A stretch of 64,000 nt of DNA from positions 1,263,163 to 1,327,162 of the forward strand of contig NW_006766883.1 in assembly GCF_000275845.1 (NCBI RefSeq), written 5' to 3'. Made by a program: the position numbers and the translations under genes. Positions 10,915-21,025 of the stretch are shown one piece after another; the stretch's first letter is position 1, and every line of letters starts with the position of its first letter. The DNA comes from Dichomitus squalens LYAD-421 SS1. Its lineage: Eukaryota; Basidiomycota; Agaricomycetes; Polyporales; Polyporaceae. Under the pieces are notes generated by a model. It worked only from the letters and a program-made list of their open reading frames with translations, was not told the DNA's origin and made no database searches.

Positions 10915-12702
10915 CTACAGCTTGCGCTTCCTCAGGATGACATCCATGTCTCCGTTGGCGTGCATGATACCCAATCCCATCCGCTCCCGGCTGAGTTCCG
11001 GACGAGTCGTACAGCCCTCGTCGACCTCCAGCGTCGCATACGTCAAAAGGATCGCAACGAACAGCCGGAGTTCCGTCATCGCGAAGTGCCTGCAAGGCAT
11101 CGGTGTGTCAGAATGTCTGTACGGCATGAGACTAGAGACAGTGCGCATACCTGCCCTCGCACATGGACACTCCACCGCCAAACGCCATGAAGTGATTCGG
11201 CACGGGCTTCCCGTCTTTCACCGGCCGTGGGGGGTCCAGATACCTGCGGATATCAAGCTCATTCGCGCGGGGGTAGATATCTTCGTCCAGATGGGTCTGC
11301 CGCGTCACACAGATGACCTTGTCGCCCGGGCGCAGCTCGTAGCCTCCGAGCTGCACAGGGGCCGTAACGTGACGCATAGAAAACGTTGAGCTGCTATACC
11401 GCAGGGTCTCCTGGATAGCCGAAGACAGGAGCGGGACGTCCTTGGGATTCGACACGATCATGTCGTCGAAGAACGCGGGGCCGAAAGGCGTGGACGGGTG
11501 TGCTGCCTGCCACTGCTTGCGGACAGCGTCCAGCTCGGCGACGAGGGGAGCGAGACCGTCAGGTTGCTGGAGCAGTTCGGCGACGAGCCAGTACGCGGCC
11601 CAGATGGCGTTCGCCTGCAGGGCCCACAGCTGGGTGGCAAGAATGATGGAGATGTCACGTTCCGTCTAGAAGACCAGCGACTGTCAATATGCGATTGCTC
11701 GGTTGAGGGACTGCGAAACGACATGCCCAACCGGCTTGACGTCCATCCAGTGCAGCCTGAAGGAACGGACTCAGCTCGTGGACCTCGTCCTTTTTCTCTT
11801 CAAGATACGCCTGTATGATGTCTGTCACGCCCTCCCATGCTTTAAACTGTTTGCGGAACAGGAACCTGGGCAGGCCAGCGTTGATCATGTGGAAGCTCTC
11901 GTCAAACGTTGTGAAACCCTTCCAGGTCTTCTCTGCAGGAAAGTCTGGACCGAAACCGGCATGGGCGGCGGCGCGGTATGCTGGGGGTATGATGATGGTC
12001 TTGAGGGGGCCAGACGCCCCATCCAAGCTAGAGATGGCGCCGACAAGCGTGTCATGAGCGCTCTGGAGGTATGTCGAAGTCATGGACTTGATGTTGGCAG
12101 GGAGCAAGATGTGGTGAAGAGCAGGCATGTAATTGTCGAACATGTATGGAGTCGTACCGACCCGATCGTCGATGGAAAACGCCTGCCGGCCTATCTCGAC
12201 GCGAACAGCAAGGAAGTCGAAGTTCTGCGAGACATTTGTCTATCGTTGGTGTAGTATAAGATAGTGGACGTACCTGTGAATCGCGATACACTTGACTAAT
12301 GAGCTGGCGTAGAGTCAGAACGTAGAAGTCCTGGGCCGGGCGAAGAATACACACCGATGGCGATGTTACGAACACCCTTTCCTGGCCCAACGTTGTGACG
12401 CGGAAGATAGGCCCGAGTGTCTTCCTGATGAGCAGCGAAGGGTTATGTAGCAGCCTACTGGGAGTGCGTAACGGAACGCACGTCATGTTACTAAAGAATC
12501 CATCTGGATCCTTGCCCATCTCTACTGCATTTCCAACCCATGGTATCCAGTACGGTGTGCGCGGAGGACGGGAAGAGTCAGCTCCACGGATGATTTTCTG
12601 AGCCCAGTACAGTCCAACGAGAACAAGAGCGAAGGCAAGAGGTGACTGCGTCACCAGGCCGACAGAGTTGGCCAGAGGGGTGCCGACGTTGGCTTCCGAC
12701 AT
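10915..12702 (-). CDS. Cytochrome P450, CYP7/CYP8-like I-helix
   Basis: Membrane-anchored heme monooxygenase-fold protein of the ER. The N-terminus has one hydrophobic segment (SPLAFALVLVGLYWAQKII) followed by a basic/Pro hinge (RPPRTPYWIPWVGNA). The heme loop is FMAFGGGVSMCEGR, with the Cys ligand, and the K-helix ExxR is in IQETLRYSS. The I-helix reads LATQLWALQANAIWAAYWLV: the usual acid-Thr oxygen-activation pair is replaced by QAN, as in the CYP7/CYP8/CYP39 group. About seven introns. The join near 11650-11700 is uncertain; the best reading links WACRFA to TERDISIILA. The heme loop is followed by an intron near 11100-11150, then the final exon (HFAMTELRLFVAILLTYATLEV). Substrate is unknown, and neighbours give no hint of a pathway. 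It is divergently transcribed from RFC4 across 401 bases. Confidence 0.85.
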
Positions 12703-13103
12703 CTATAAGTGAGCGAAGCTGCAGACGGTGGAATAGTGTGGGTCTAGCAGAGCCTGAGAACTTGGGCGAAGGAAGGTCCGCGGTAAGGCCAACTCAGTGA
12801 CTCAAGCTTGCGGGATTTACGTGGTCTGCGGGTCACAGGAGCCTAAGGCGAGTTTGACACAGCGCGAGTCGGGCGTTTTGGGCAGGGAGGAAAACGTCGG
12901 GATGAGCAGCCGCGATGAAGGAAGCGGACCTCAGATGGTATCGTGCAGAAACATCGGAAGTCGTTGTAGATGGTCTGGCCATGTCCAAGACTTGCCGCAG
13001 GGTCCGCGCGGCGCAAATTCGCGAGTGTCACGCAGGTCTCGCCTCTTGACGCGTCCGTCACGCGTCGCACCAGGTCACGGCCGCGCCCTCACCACCGACC
13101 ACC
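12703..13103. promoter_or_regulatory. Divergent promoter region of P450 and RFC4
   Basis: 401 bases separate two divergent start codons (P450 at 12702, RFC4 at 13104), so both promoters must lie here or overlap the leaders. Its RFC4 side contains the paired ACGCGT boxes described separately. Confidence 0.6.
13049..13065 (+). promoter_or_regulatory. Two MCB-type ACGCGT boxes upstream of RFC4
   Basis: ACGCGT occurs at 13049-13054 and again at 13060-13065, 11 bases apart, ending 38 bases before the RFC4 start codon. This hexamer is the core of the MluI cell-cycle box bound by the MBF (Mbp1-Swi6) factor, which drives G1/S expression of replication genes in yeasts. Use of this site in the present fungus is inference; the closeness to the ATG means the boxes could lie in the leader. 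Confidence 0.5.
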
Positions 13104-14552
13104 ATGTCCTCTTCTGCCGCCAAGGGCAAGGCTCCCGCTAATGGCGCCGCTTCGACGCTCCCATACGAGCTCCCATGGTACGCTGGATGTATTTATTCCT
13201 CAGCTACTTGCCCTCAGTCCCTCCCAGGGTTGAGAAGTACCGGCCACAGGTCCTCGACGACGTTGTCGGCAACACAGACACCATCGAGCGGCTCAAGGTC
13301 ATTGCGCGGGATGGAAACTGCCCACATATTATTATATCTGTGAGTATTGTGGGTCTTGCTGACACCCGTGTCTCACGCTGCGTCGTTAGGGAATGCCGGG
13401 TATCGGAAAAACCACAAGCATACATTGCTTGGCCCACCAGCTGCTCGGAGACGCGTACAAAGAAGGAGTGCTGGAGCTGAATGCTTCTGATGAGAGGTGC
13501 GTTTATCAGCAATGCCGTCAGTGCGTGCTCTGAGACCCTGCCAGAGGTATTGATGTCGTCCGAAACAAAATCAAGGCCTTCGCGCAGAAGAAAGTGACGC
13601 TCCCATCAGGTCGTCACAAGATTGTCATCCTGGATGAGGCAGACAGGTGGGTTGTTTGCTAGTGGGGGCAGCATATATTCGACGCGTTTTCCAGTATGAC
13701 AGCCGGAGCGCAGCAAGCACTCCGACGAACCATGGAGATCTATGCCAATACCACCCGCTTTGCGCTCGCTTGCAACATGTCCAACAAGATCATCGAGCCT
13801 ATTCAGAGTCGCTGTGCTATACTACGGTACTCCAAGCTCAGAGACACGGAGGTGTTGAAGCGGCTCCTGGAGATATGCGAAATGGAGAAGGTGCCACCTT
13901 TTGACATGGCCCTCATCCAGTGTATACTGATAGCCTAGGCAGGTACAATACAATGACGAAGGTCTTGAAGCACTCATCTTCACCGCTGAGGGTGATATGC
14001 GACAAGCTATCAATAATCTTCAGTCGACGTGGTCTGGCTTTGGGTTCGTGTCTGGGGACAACGTCTTCAAAGTTTGCGACCAGCCGCATCCCATTACCGT
14101 TCAAGCGATGATCCGGTCATGTTTGAAGGGAGACATTGATGCAGCAATGGACAGGCTGAATGAGCTATGGGATCAAGGTTACAGCGCTGTCGATATCGTC
14201 GTTACAATATTCCGGGTGGTGAAGACGTTTGACGAGTACGGTTCACTCCAATTTTCAGACATCCATTTCCTGACGATTGTCCTTCTCTCAGGATTCCCGA
14301 GTACACAAAACTTGAGTTTATCAAGGTTAGCCTGCCCTATCTCACCACCTGCTCTGTACATTGCTTACAGTTGGATCCAGGAGATCGGGTGGACACACAT
14401 GCGAATACTCGAGGGCGTCGGGACCTTGGTCCAGCTTGGCGGCCTTATGGCACGACTGTGTAGGATGTGCGTACTTGTATCCACCTGGCATGGCGGTTGG
14501 CTGATCCATTGTATTACCTAGGAACTACAAACCAGACCTTTTCCGTGTATGA
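13104..14552 (+). CDS. RFC4: Replication factor C subunit 4 (clamp loader ATPase)
   Basis: AAA+ clamp-loader small subunit, ortholog of yeast Rfc4 and human RFC2. RFC loads PCNA at primer ends in replication and repair. In order: [15 protein letters not shown], Walker [28 protein letters not shown], Walker [21 protein letters not shown], the sensor-1/SRC region [31 protein letters not shown], and the collar domain [13 protein letters not shown] through [17 protein letters not shown]. The variant Walker A with Met and Ile is as in yeast Rfc4, which supports this subunit. Introns of about 45-65 bases break the gene at about 13177-13229, 13340-13389, 13497-13545, 13648-13694, 13892-13940, near 14233-14292 and at its 3' end; the last exon is short (NYKPDLFRV). 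The start at 13104 has a good context (ACCACCATGTC). Confidence 0.93.
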
Positions 14553-14866
14553 GCGTGGCTCTTGGCGCTGTATATATGCTACGTTGATCTCCTGCTGTCG
14601 TCGCTATGAATGAGTCACCTTTTTCAGCAACCGTCTTAGCCAGATTCGCTTTCATGGTACAGTTGGCGGGCTCATGATGTGAGGGAAGTGTAGTGCGGTG
14701 GGCGCTCGAGCGCTTCCGTTGCCGCTTCTCGTCCAAAAACGGCAGGCGGCATAGGAGGCGGATTTTGTCGCGATTACACATCGTCTTTCTATCCCATGCT
14801 CGTCTCAGCACTGACTCGATCGCTCTCCCCTTGCCTTCACCTGAAGCTTTCAAACCGGTGGCCGAC
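14553..14866. other. Intergenic region between RFC4 and CFD1
   Basis: 314 bases between two genes on the same strand. It holds the RFC4 3' end and the CFD1 promoter. The reading frame of CFD1 is open further upstream, but the upstream part has no family resemblance. Confidence 0.5.
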
Positions 14867-16020
14867 ATGACTGCTGTAGAAGATACTCCTGTGTCGCGTC
14901 GACTACGCAACGTAAAGAACATCATCATCGTCTGCTCCGGGAAAGGCGGAGTTGGCAAGTCCTCGGTCTCAACCCAGCTCGCGCTCTCCTTGCGCGCATC
15001 TTCCCCGACAGCACGAGTCGGAATCCTTGATGTGGATTTGACTGGGCCTTCCATACCACGGATGCTGGGTCTCGACGGTCACTCGGTGCATCAAAGCAGC
15101 GACGGGTGGGTCCCTGTATACGCCGACGGGAGCGAGGCACGGCTCGCATGCATGAGCGTCGGCTTTCTGCTCAAGCGGAAGGAGGACTCGGTCGTCTGGA
15201 GGGGCCCAAAGAAGAACGCAATGATCCGACAGTTCTTGAGCGACGTCCGGTGGGGCGAGCTCGACTACCTCGTCATTGACACCCCGCCCGGTGAGTTTCA
15301 GCGATCCCGTCTCCGCCGTGTCCCCGCGCCGCCATACCCCCCACTGTCCACCGTGTCTGTTTGCCTTTGCGCGCATGTATGCCCGCTTCTATCTTCCGTT
15401 CCCCTCGCTCTTCCCAGACACTTCCCCGCTCCGGCGTAATAAGCTTCTTGGACTGACTTCCCCCGCGCGGCGCCCGCTGCGAACCCACCTCCACAGGCAC
15501 GTCGGATGAGCACCTCTCCCTCGTCGAGCACATGGCGCCCGTGCATGCCCGCCTCTTCGCCGTGATCGTGACGACCCCGCAGGCGGTCGCGCTGCTCGAC
15601 GCGCTCAAGTGCCTCTCGTTCACGCGCGCGACGGCGCTGCCCGTGCTCGGGCTCGTCGAGAACATGAGCGGGTACGTCTGCCCGTGCTGCGGCGAGATCA
15701 GCAACGTGTTCTCGACCGGGGGCGGCGCGGAGATGGCGCGGCGCGAGGGGCTGCCGTTCTTGGGGAGCCTGCCGGTCGACACGGAGCTGGTGACGCTGCT
15801 GGACGCGGCGGAGGGCGAGCGGCCGGGCGAGTCCGCGGAGCGAGCGGCGGGCGGGAGCGAGCGGTCGTTCGGCCTGCTCGAGCGGTATCAGAGGACGCCG
15901 ACTGCGCCGCTGTTCAAGGACATCGTGGACAAGATGCTGGAGAAGCTGGCGAGGACGCGTTCGCAGCGGGAGGCTGAAGCGTCAGAAGCTTCTCAGGTCT
16001 TAGCTTCTCCGGTTTCGTGA
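14867..16020 (+). CDS. CFD1: Cytosolic Fe-S cluster assembly ATPase Cfd1
   Basis: Mrp/Nbp35-family P-loop NTPase. With Nbp35 it forms the cytosolic scaffold that assembles and transfers 4Fe-4S clusters to cytosolic and nuclear proteins. Visible motifs are the deviant Walker [59 protein letters not shown], and the bridging-cluster CPxC in GYVCPCCGE, followed by [11 protein letters not shown]. It lacks the N-terminal four-Cys ferredoxin-like segment of Nbp35, which separates Cfd1 from Nbp35. One intron of about 200 bases (about 15292-15496) splits PPG-TSDEH; it is long for this window. The C-terminal part after [10 protein letters not shown] carries an added Glu/Gly/Ser-rich loop ([18 protein letters not shown]) before the final helix. 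Start chosen at 14867 (GACATGACT), giving a short N-terminus typical of Cfd1. Confidence 0.92.
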
Positions 16021-17204
16021 GGAGAAGAGGATATTATCGCTGTGCGGTGACGTGGCTTGAATGCTAGGCTCTTGCTCGGTCGCTGAGGGCCGTTCTCGCA
16101 GGGAATATTGTATGCATATTAAACGTGTGCCATATGCACGACAATGTGACTGCTGTCGCCGCTGTCATCGCAATGCGGGGATAGAAGCGAGTCCTGCGTG
16201 TCGTCAGCTGCGCTCGTCTGTCGGTATTGCGATCATCCCAAGAAGCTTTGATGAATTGGTGTCAGCGTCCTCTGCGCTCGTTCTCGTTCGAAATCGACAA
16301 ATGGGGTCCCTTGATCAGTCATATTCATTCGGGGTCACGAAGGTTTGATACAACTCGACTCGGACGACGCTCTTGGACATTTGCTCTACGCACTCCGTTT
16401 GTGCGGCAGCAGGCTGTGCAAGTCCAGCCGTCTGTGGACCCCGCACATTCACCGCGAGCAGAATATACCATTCTTCTTCGAAACTCGGCCTACACTCTGC
16501 AGCCACACATCACCGCGCACCAGATGAGCGCCGCTCTCAAAAACGTCCAAGTGGCACTGGGGACATCGCGTCACCCTCGCATGACGGCAACAGGAGGTTT
16601 GGACGCGCAACATGTAGCTCAGGTGCGGTCTTCTGACGGGCAACGTTGTTGCATGGAGGTCCCGCCTCTGTTCGTGTCGCAAGTGTGTATGGCGAGTGTT
16701 ATTGGCCACAGGCGATTAGCCGACGCCGGACGGTTGAGAGAAGCGAACGCCGAGATCTGCTCGTGCGCGATCATATCTGGATACTCAGAGGGATCGTCCG
16801 CTCGACGCTCCGTTGGCCTCGAGATCAGATTGACTGCGCTTGATCGTATAGTTTTGCACAACCGGCGGCTGACCCCACGCCTGCGAGCCCGGATCGCCCG
16901 CGAGAGCCACTATCTGGATAGAAGGGTGCGTAAAAGTGAATGACATACATTCTAAGTAGTATGTATCTCGGAATTAATCAACATCATTCCAGGCGAGTTG
17001 TGTCCTCAGCGCATCGTCATCAATGTCGGACTGCGTCGGCCCCGGATGCATATCACGGAGGCGTTCCCGAACATCCGGTGGCACGGCATCGATAGGTCGG
17101 ACCTGGGGTTCGCTTACGAGCGGAAGCAAACGCCACGGCGAGCGTGCCCTGACCAGCGGAGAAACAAGGCGGACGCATGTTGGACAAAGGCATATGAGTA
17201 CATA
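16021..17204. other. Gene-poor region left of the MITE
   Basis: About 1.2 kb with only short, non-conserved open frames on both strands. It contains the CFD1 3' end. No gene or RNA recognised. Confidence 0.5.
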
Positions 17205-17657
17205 CAGTCGACACCCTCCTAACCCATACCCCTGGTAACCCATAAACTCAGAAAACCCATAGGATTTTGGCTTTCCCAAGTCGGGATAGGGGGAATTCGA
17301 CCCCATAACCCATAGGTCCCCAATACCCCATAACCCATAGCCTTCTAGGGCTCAAAACCCATACGGTAATAGTGGTCACACTGAGATTTTGCTCATAAAT
17401 AACCCACAAAATACTTGACACATTCTTCCCAGTGTCCTCCCAGTGTCCATCCACGCTTCGACAATGTTGTGGGTAGGTTAGTGTGTTCGAAATCCCATAG
17501 CGCTCCCTCAAAGGGTCAGTAGACGCCTGTTCAGCCCTCGCTAACTGGGACTTATCAGGGCGCTTATGAGGCGCTAAAGTTCTGGTAGCCCATAACCCCT
17601 CAAAACCCATATATTTGGGCCTGTCCCGAGGGCTATGGGTTAAGAGGGTGTCGACTG
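17205..17657. mobile_element. Non-autonomous DNA transposon (MITE), 453 bp
   Basis: The two ends are inverted repeats. The left end (17205) reads CAGTCGACACCCTCCTAACC and the right end, read from 17657 inward, CAGTCGACACCCTCTTAACC. The match extends about 28 bases with two mismatches. The hexamer TACATA flanks both sides directly (17199-17204 and 17658-17663), a perfect candidate target-site duplication; the inner pair TA would also fit a Tc1/mariner-like insertion. The motif AACCCATA occurs seven times inside in direct orientation (17221, 17237, 17254, 17307, 17332, 17356, 17604) and once inverted (17634), like subterminal transposase-binding repeats. There is no transposase frame. Superfamily is undecided: 2-bp TA versus 6-bp duplication gives different answers. 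Confidence 0.82.
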
Positions 17658-18285
17658 TACATACGTTGAACTCAGCTGCGACGCCGGGTCGGCTTCGCGG
17701 CGGACGGGCGCACGATGCTGGATAAGACGGGAGTGCAGCGTCGATAGAAGGGGCGGATAGAACATCTCCGCCTGCCGAGCGCTGCGAAACGACAGAGACG
17801 TCGGAAGGTGGGGGCGCGTGGCCACGCCCTGTGATCGTCGACTGCATCGCGCGCTGGGTGCATTGACGTCCGAGTCTGGTCCCCAAAGAATGCAGATGGC
17901 AGCATGGAGAGGGGTGCTTCTGGGTTGCTGCAGCCCCTCAGGAGGCTGTCGGTGGCTAGCGTGGGTGGTGGCTGAGGCTAGGACGGTGTATCGATGGGAA
18001 CAGCAGGCGGTTGATGGGCAGAACACGTTTCTGCGGCAGTACGTCAACGATGACCAACGAGGCTGAACACGCCCGCCATCATGCGAGGCGTGCCAGTGCT
18101 GGGCTGCAGTTGTCTAACCGGATATAGGCCCCGTCCTCGTTCGCTCGTCGCATATTTATCGTCGACGTCTGCCGTGCCTCTTTGTCCGTCTTTCCCCTTC
18201 GTCCCCGCTTCATGCTCTGTCCCTCTCCCCCAATGATCCGCACGCCCTGATTCCCCTCTTCCCGCCTTCCCCTCCTACGACCGGA
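17658..18285. other. Intergenic region right of the MITE
   Basis: About 630 bases before the RRM-protein start. The last 150 bases are strongly C/T-rich (18170-18280), probably promoter and leader. No gene seen. Confidence 0.5.
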
Positions 18286-20038
18286 ATGACACTCACGATG
18301 CCCCCAAACGCCGTTTACGAACGTACTCTACATCCTCTGACAGCAATTTCCACCGACTTCCCTGTATCTGGCCAACAGGCTTTATACCCACTCAAGCGCC
18401 TCGGCGACGCAATGCATCCCAGCCCAATTCTGACAGGTGCGTCGTGTGTTCCCATCTAGCCCACTCCCCGTACTCGGTATTCGCGCGCCGTCCACGCTCA
18501 TGCGCATACATATACACGTATAGAACCCCCAACTCCCTCTTCCACCGCTACCATCCGCGGACTGAAGACCTCCCAGAACACCGACGACGATATCCTTTCC
18601 AGCATGTCATCCGTATCCCGCAGCTCGAGAACCCGGAGTTCGAGCAGAACATACCGCTGGATCGAAGACCAGCAGCAGCATCTCACGACGCCTGTTGACG
18701 AAGCCCCACCGCCCGCCGCCACGTCGTCCGCTGGCAACCCGTATCTCGCCTACCCGCACATGAGCGCATCGTCGCTAGCCAAAAGCCAGACGGAGGAGAG
18801 GGGGCGTGGTAGAGGTTACGTGCTCGCGGAGCAACCGAACGGACGCGTGCCCCGAGGCAGCGACGCGAATGTCACGCAGGTACGTCGCGACGCACGTGAC
18901 GAGTCCGGGCGCTCCGCTGACCGTGCGGGTCGGAGACAGGCTTCAGCGGGCAGACCAGACACGCCGAGCAGCAGCACGTCGACCCCACGCAAGGCCCGCA
19001 ACTCGCAGGGCATCTTCCATGCCTCCTCCCCGCTCCGCAGCCTCCACCTCACTTTCTCATCCCGTCGCAATCCGTCTGCTCCTGTCGCCGGTGCCCAGAG
19101 GCCACACAGCCCAGCCTCGTCGGCCTCCACAGGCACTTTCCGCCGGAACGAGCGCACCGCCTCCCACAGCCGTGGCTCAAGCCTGTCGACCGTGAACGCT
19201 CTCCAGCGAGGATCACAGCGGAACGCCCGTCCAGAGCTCGCCGAGCCCGCAGTGACTCCCCCGAAGACCACTGCATGGAAGTTCAAGCGTCCGTCCGTGG
19301 CAGGCCATTTTACCCCTACTCCCCCGGACGAGCGCGATGATTCAGAGAACGGTTCCCCTCCTCCGCGCCCGAGCACCTCCTCCAGCGTGACCCATTCGGG
19401 CTCCTCGACGACCTACGCGCGCACGTCTTCCGATGCGCCGCGCAAGATGTACTTCGGCTCCATTCGCTCGCATTCATCCACGACTATTTTCAGCTCGTCT
19501 CCTTCGCTGTGGTCGCTCCCGACGGATGCCACGCATATCAACGACCCCCCAGAATCCACGGCGGTTATCGCCCGGGATAGAGACCTCTCCGGTTCTGAGG
19601 GCACGCCTATGACGTGGAAGCCGACGACACCCACGACCCTCCCTAGCGTCACGAGTCTGCTGACGAGCCCGAAGGCCCGCAGGAAGCGGAAGCTCATCAT
19701 CAGCGGCATCCCGCCCAATGACGAACGTCGTTTCGATGCCGTTAGGAAGTGGTGCGAGGTGAGCGTCTTCGCCGTTGCGTCTGTACCTCGAGCGACGGAC
19801 TCACGTCGATCCGCAGTCGTTCGGAGAGCTGAACTCGATCACCCGCGTGCCGAACGGGGATCTGCACATTGACTTCCGTAAAGCCGAAGTCGCAGATACG
19901 GTGAGTCTGCAGCGAGGCGATCCGCGTGTCCGCTCACTGACTTCGCGTGGCTAACAGGTATGTCGCCTCAACGCGCGAGTATACATCGCCGGCGTCGGCA
20001 GCGTCTGCCTGTCATGGTTTACGGGCAAACGCCCATGA
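18286..20038 (+). CDS. Ser-rich protein with C-terminal RRM-like domain
   Basis: Four exons: 18286-18436, 18524-19758, 19817-19900 and 19958-20038. The joins keep the frame and all introns are GT...AG. Most of the roughly 510 residues are low-complexity Ser/Thr/Pro/Arg sequence, including an Arg-Ser patch near the start (SRSSRTRSSSRTYRW). Only the last 80 residues look folded: KRKLIISGIPPNDERRFDAV, then SFGELNSITRVPNGDLHIDF and a final VCRLNARVYIAGVGSVCLSW. LIISGI and GDLHIDF fit RNP2 and RNP1 strands of an RRM, with the strand-helix-strand order in between, so I call it RRM-like. The aromatic residues of a canonical RNP1 are mostly absent, so it may bind protein rather than RNA. Function unknown; a nuclear or mRNP role is a guess. 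Confidence 0.72.
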
Positions 20039-21025
20039 TATCCCCCCACGGACTGTTGTGAGTATCCTCTGCACCCCTATGGCTTCCGCAACCGGCTCAC
20101 CGCACCGTGCCGCCCCACCGGCAGTGTACAACAGTGCTATCCTAGCTGCTCTCGTACACACCTAATCCGCATTGTATTCCCCGGCTCGCCCATGCCACAC
20201 TCATGCATCCACTCATGACGTCCGCTGTATATGCACCCATCTCACGCCCCGTTCCGTTCCGCCACACTCGCACTCTGTATATGACCATACCTGCATCCTG
20301 CCCGTGCCCCTGCTGCCATACGTCGCCCCTGCTATATCCGTCTGCTCTGCGCGCAGAACACTGCCCGACGACTACTCATACGGACTTTATCGCACATTGT
20401 ACCTAGTTGTATTTCTACCCTACTACCCCACCCCGCGACCGCGTTTGGGACGTCCTGCTGCACAGCTCAGGGGGCGCTATTTTTTGTAGACTTGTACTAT
20501 GCATACCCACCTTCCTTCAGCCTTCGCAACTTTGCTGGCTTTTTGTGCGAGTCGTTGCCACACGTGATCGCGTCGTCGAGTTTGCACCGATCGTTTGTCT
20601 GCCGATCGAGTCCAGCGGTGATCGGGCGGCAAGGACGAGGGGACTTTTCGACAATACAATTCATTGTCCAGAAGGTTTCATCAGGTCTCAAAACATATCA
20701 AGACATGCCGTACACCCATGGGAAGGAACGTGAGGAGGCTGTGAGATACGATAGGAAGACGACGCACAACGAGCGATGCCTCGCAGTCGCCGTTGCCAAC
20801 CAAGTCCCGAACCGCACGGTCTGACGAAGGCACGCCAACCGTAAGTTAGCAATGCGTCGCGTACAATCATCGTAAACGCTATAAACTGTATGAGTATCAA
20901 GTGCTCTGGAGTCCATTGCCAATGCGGCAGCCCAAGTCCGACGCCATACCCCCTCTCCCCTTCCGACTCCCACGCACCCGACCCTGCCCTCGAATCTCAG
21001 ACATGCAGACCAGAGACGGCTGCGG
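20039..21025. other. Convergent intergenic region
   Basis: About 990 bases between the 3' ends of the RRM-like gene (+) and the membrane-protein gene (-). C/T-rich and ATG-poor over 20040-20420. Only non-conserved short frames. No RNA gene seen. Confidence 0.5.

Noticed and set aside
16280..16300. tRNA B-box-like GTTCGAAATC
   Set aside because: Position 61 is T rather than the required C, no T-stem pairs, and no A box lies upstream. A similar match at 17480 fails in the same way.
17205..17657. AACCCATA repeats as telomere-like DNA
   Set aside because: Fungal telomere repeat is usually TTAGGG; the octamer differs, is not tandem, and lies within bounded inverted repeats of a transposon.
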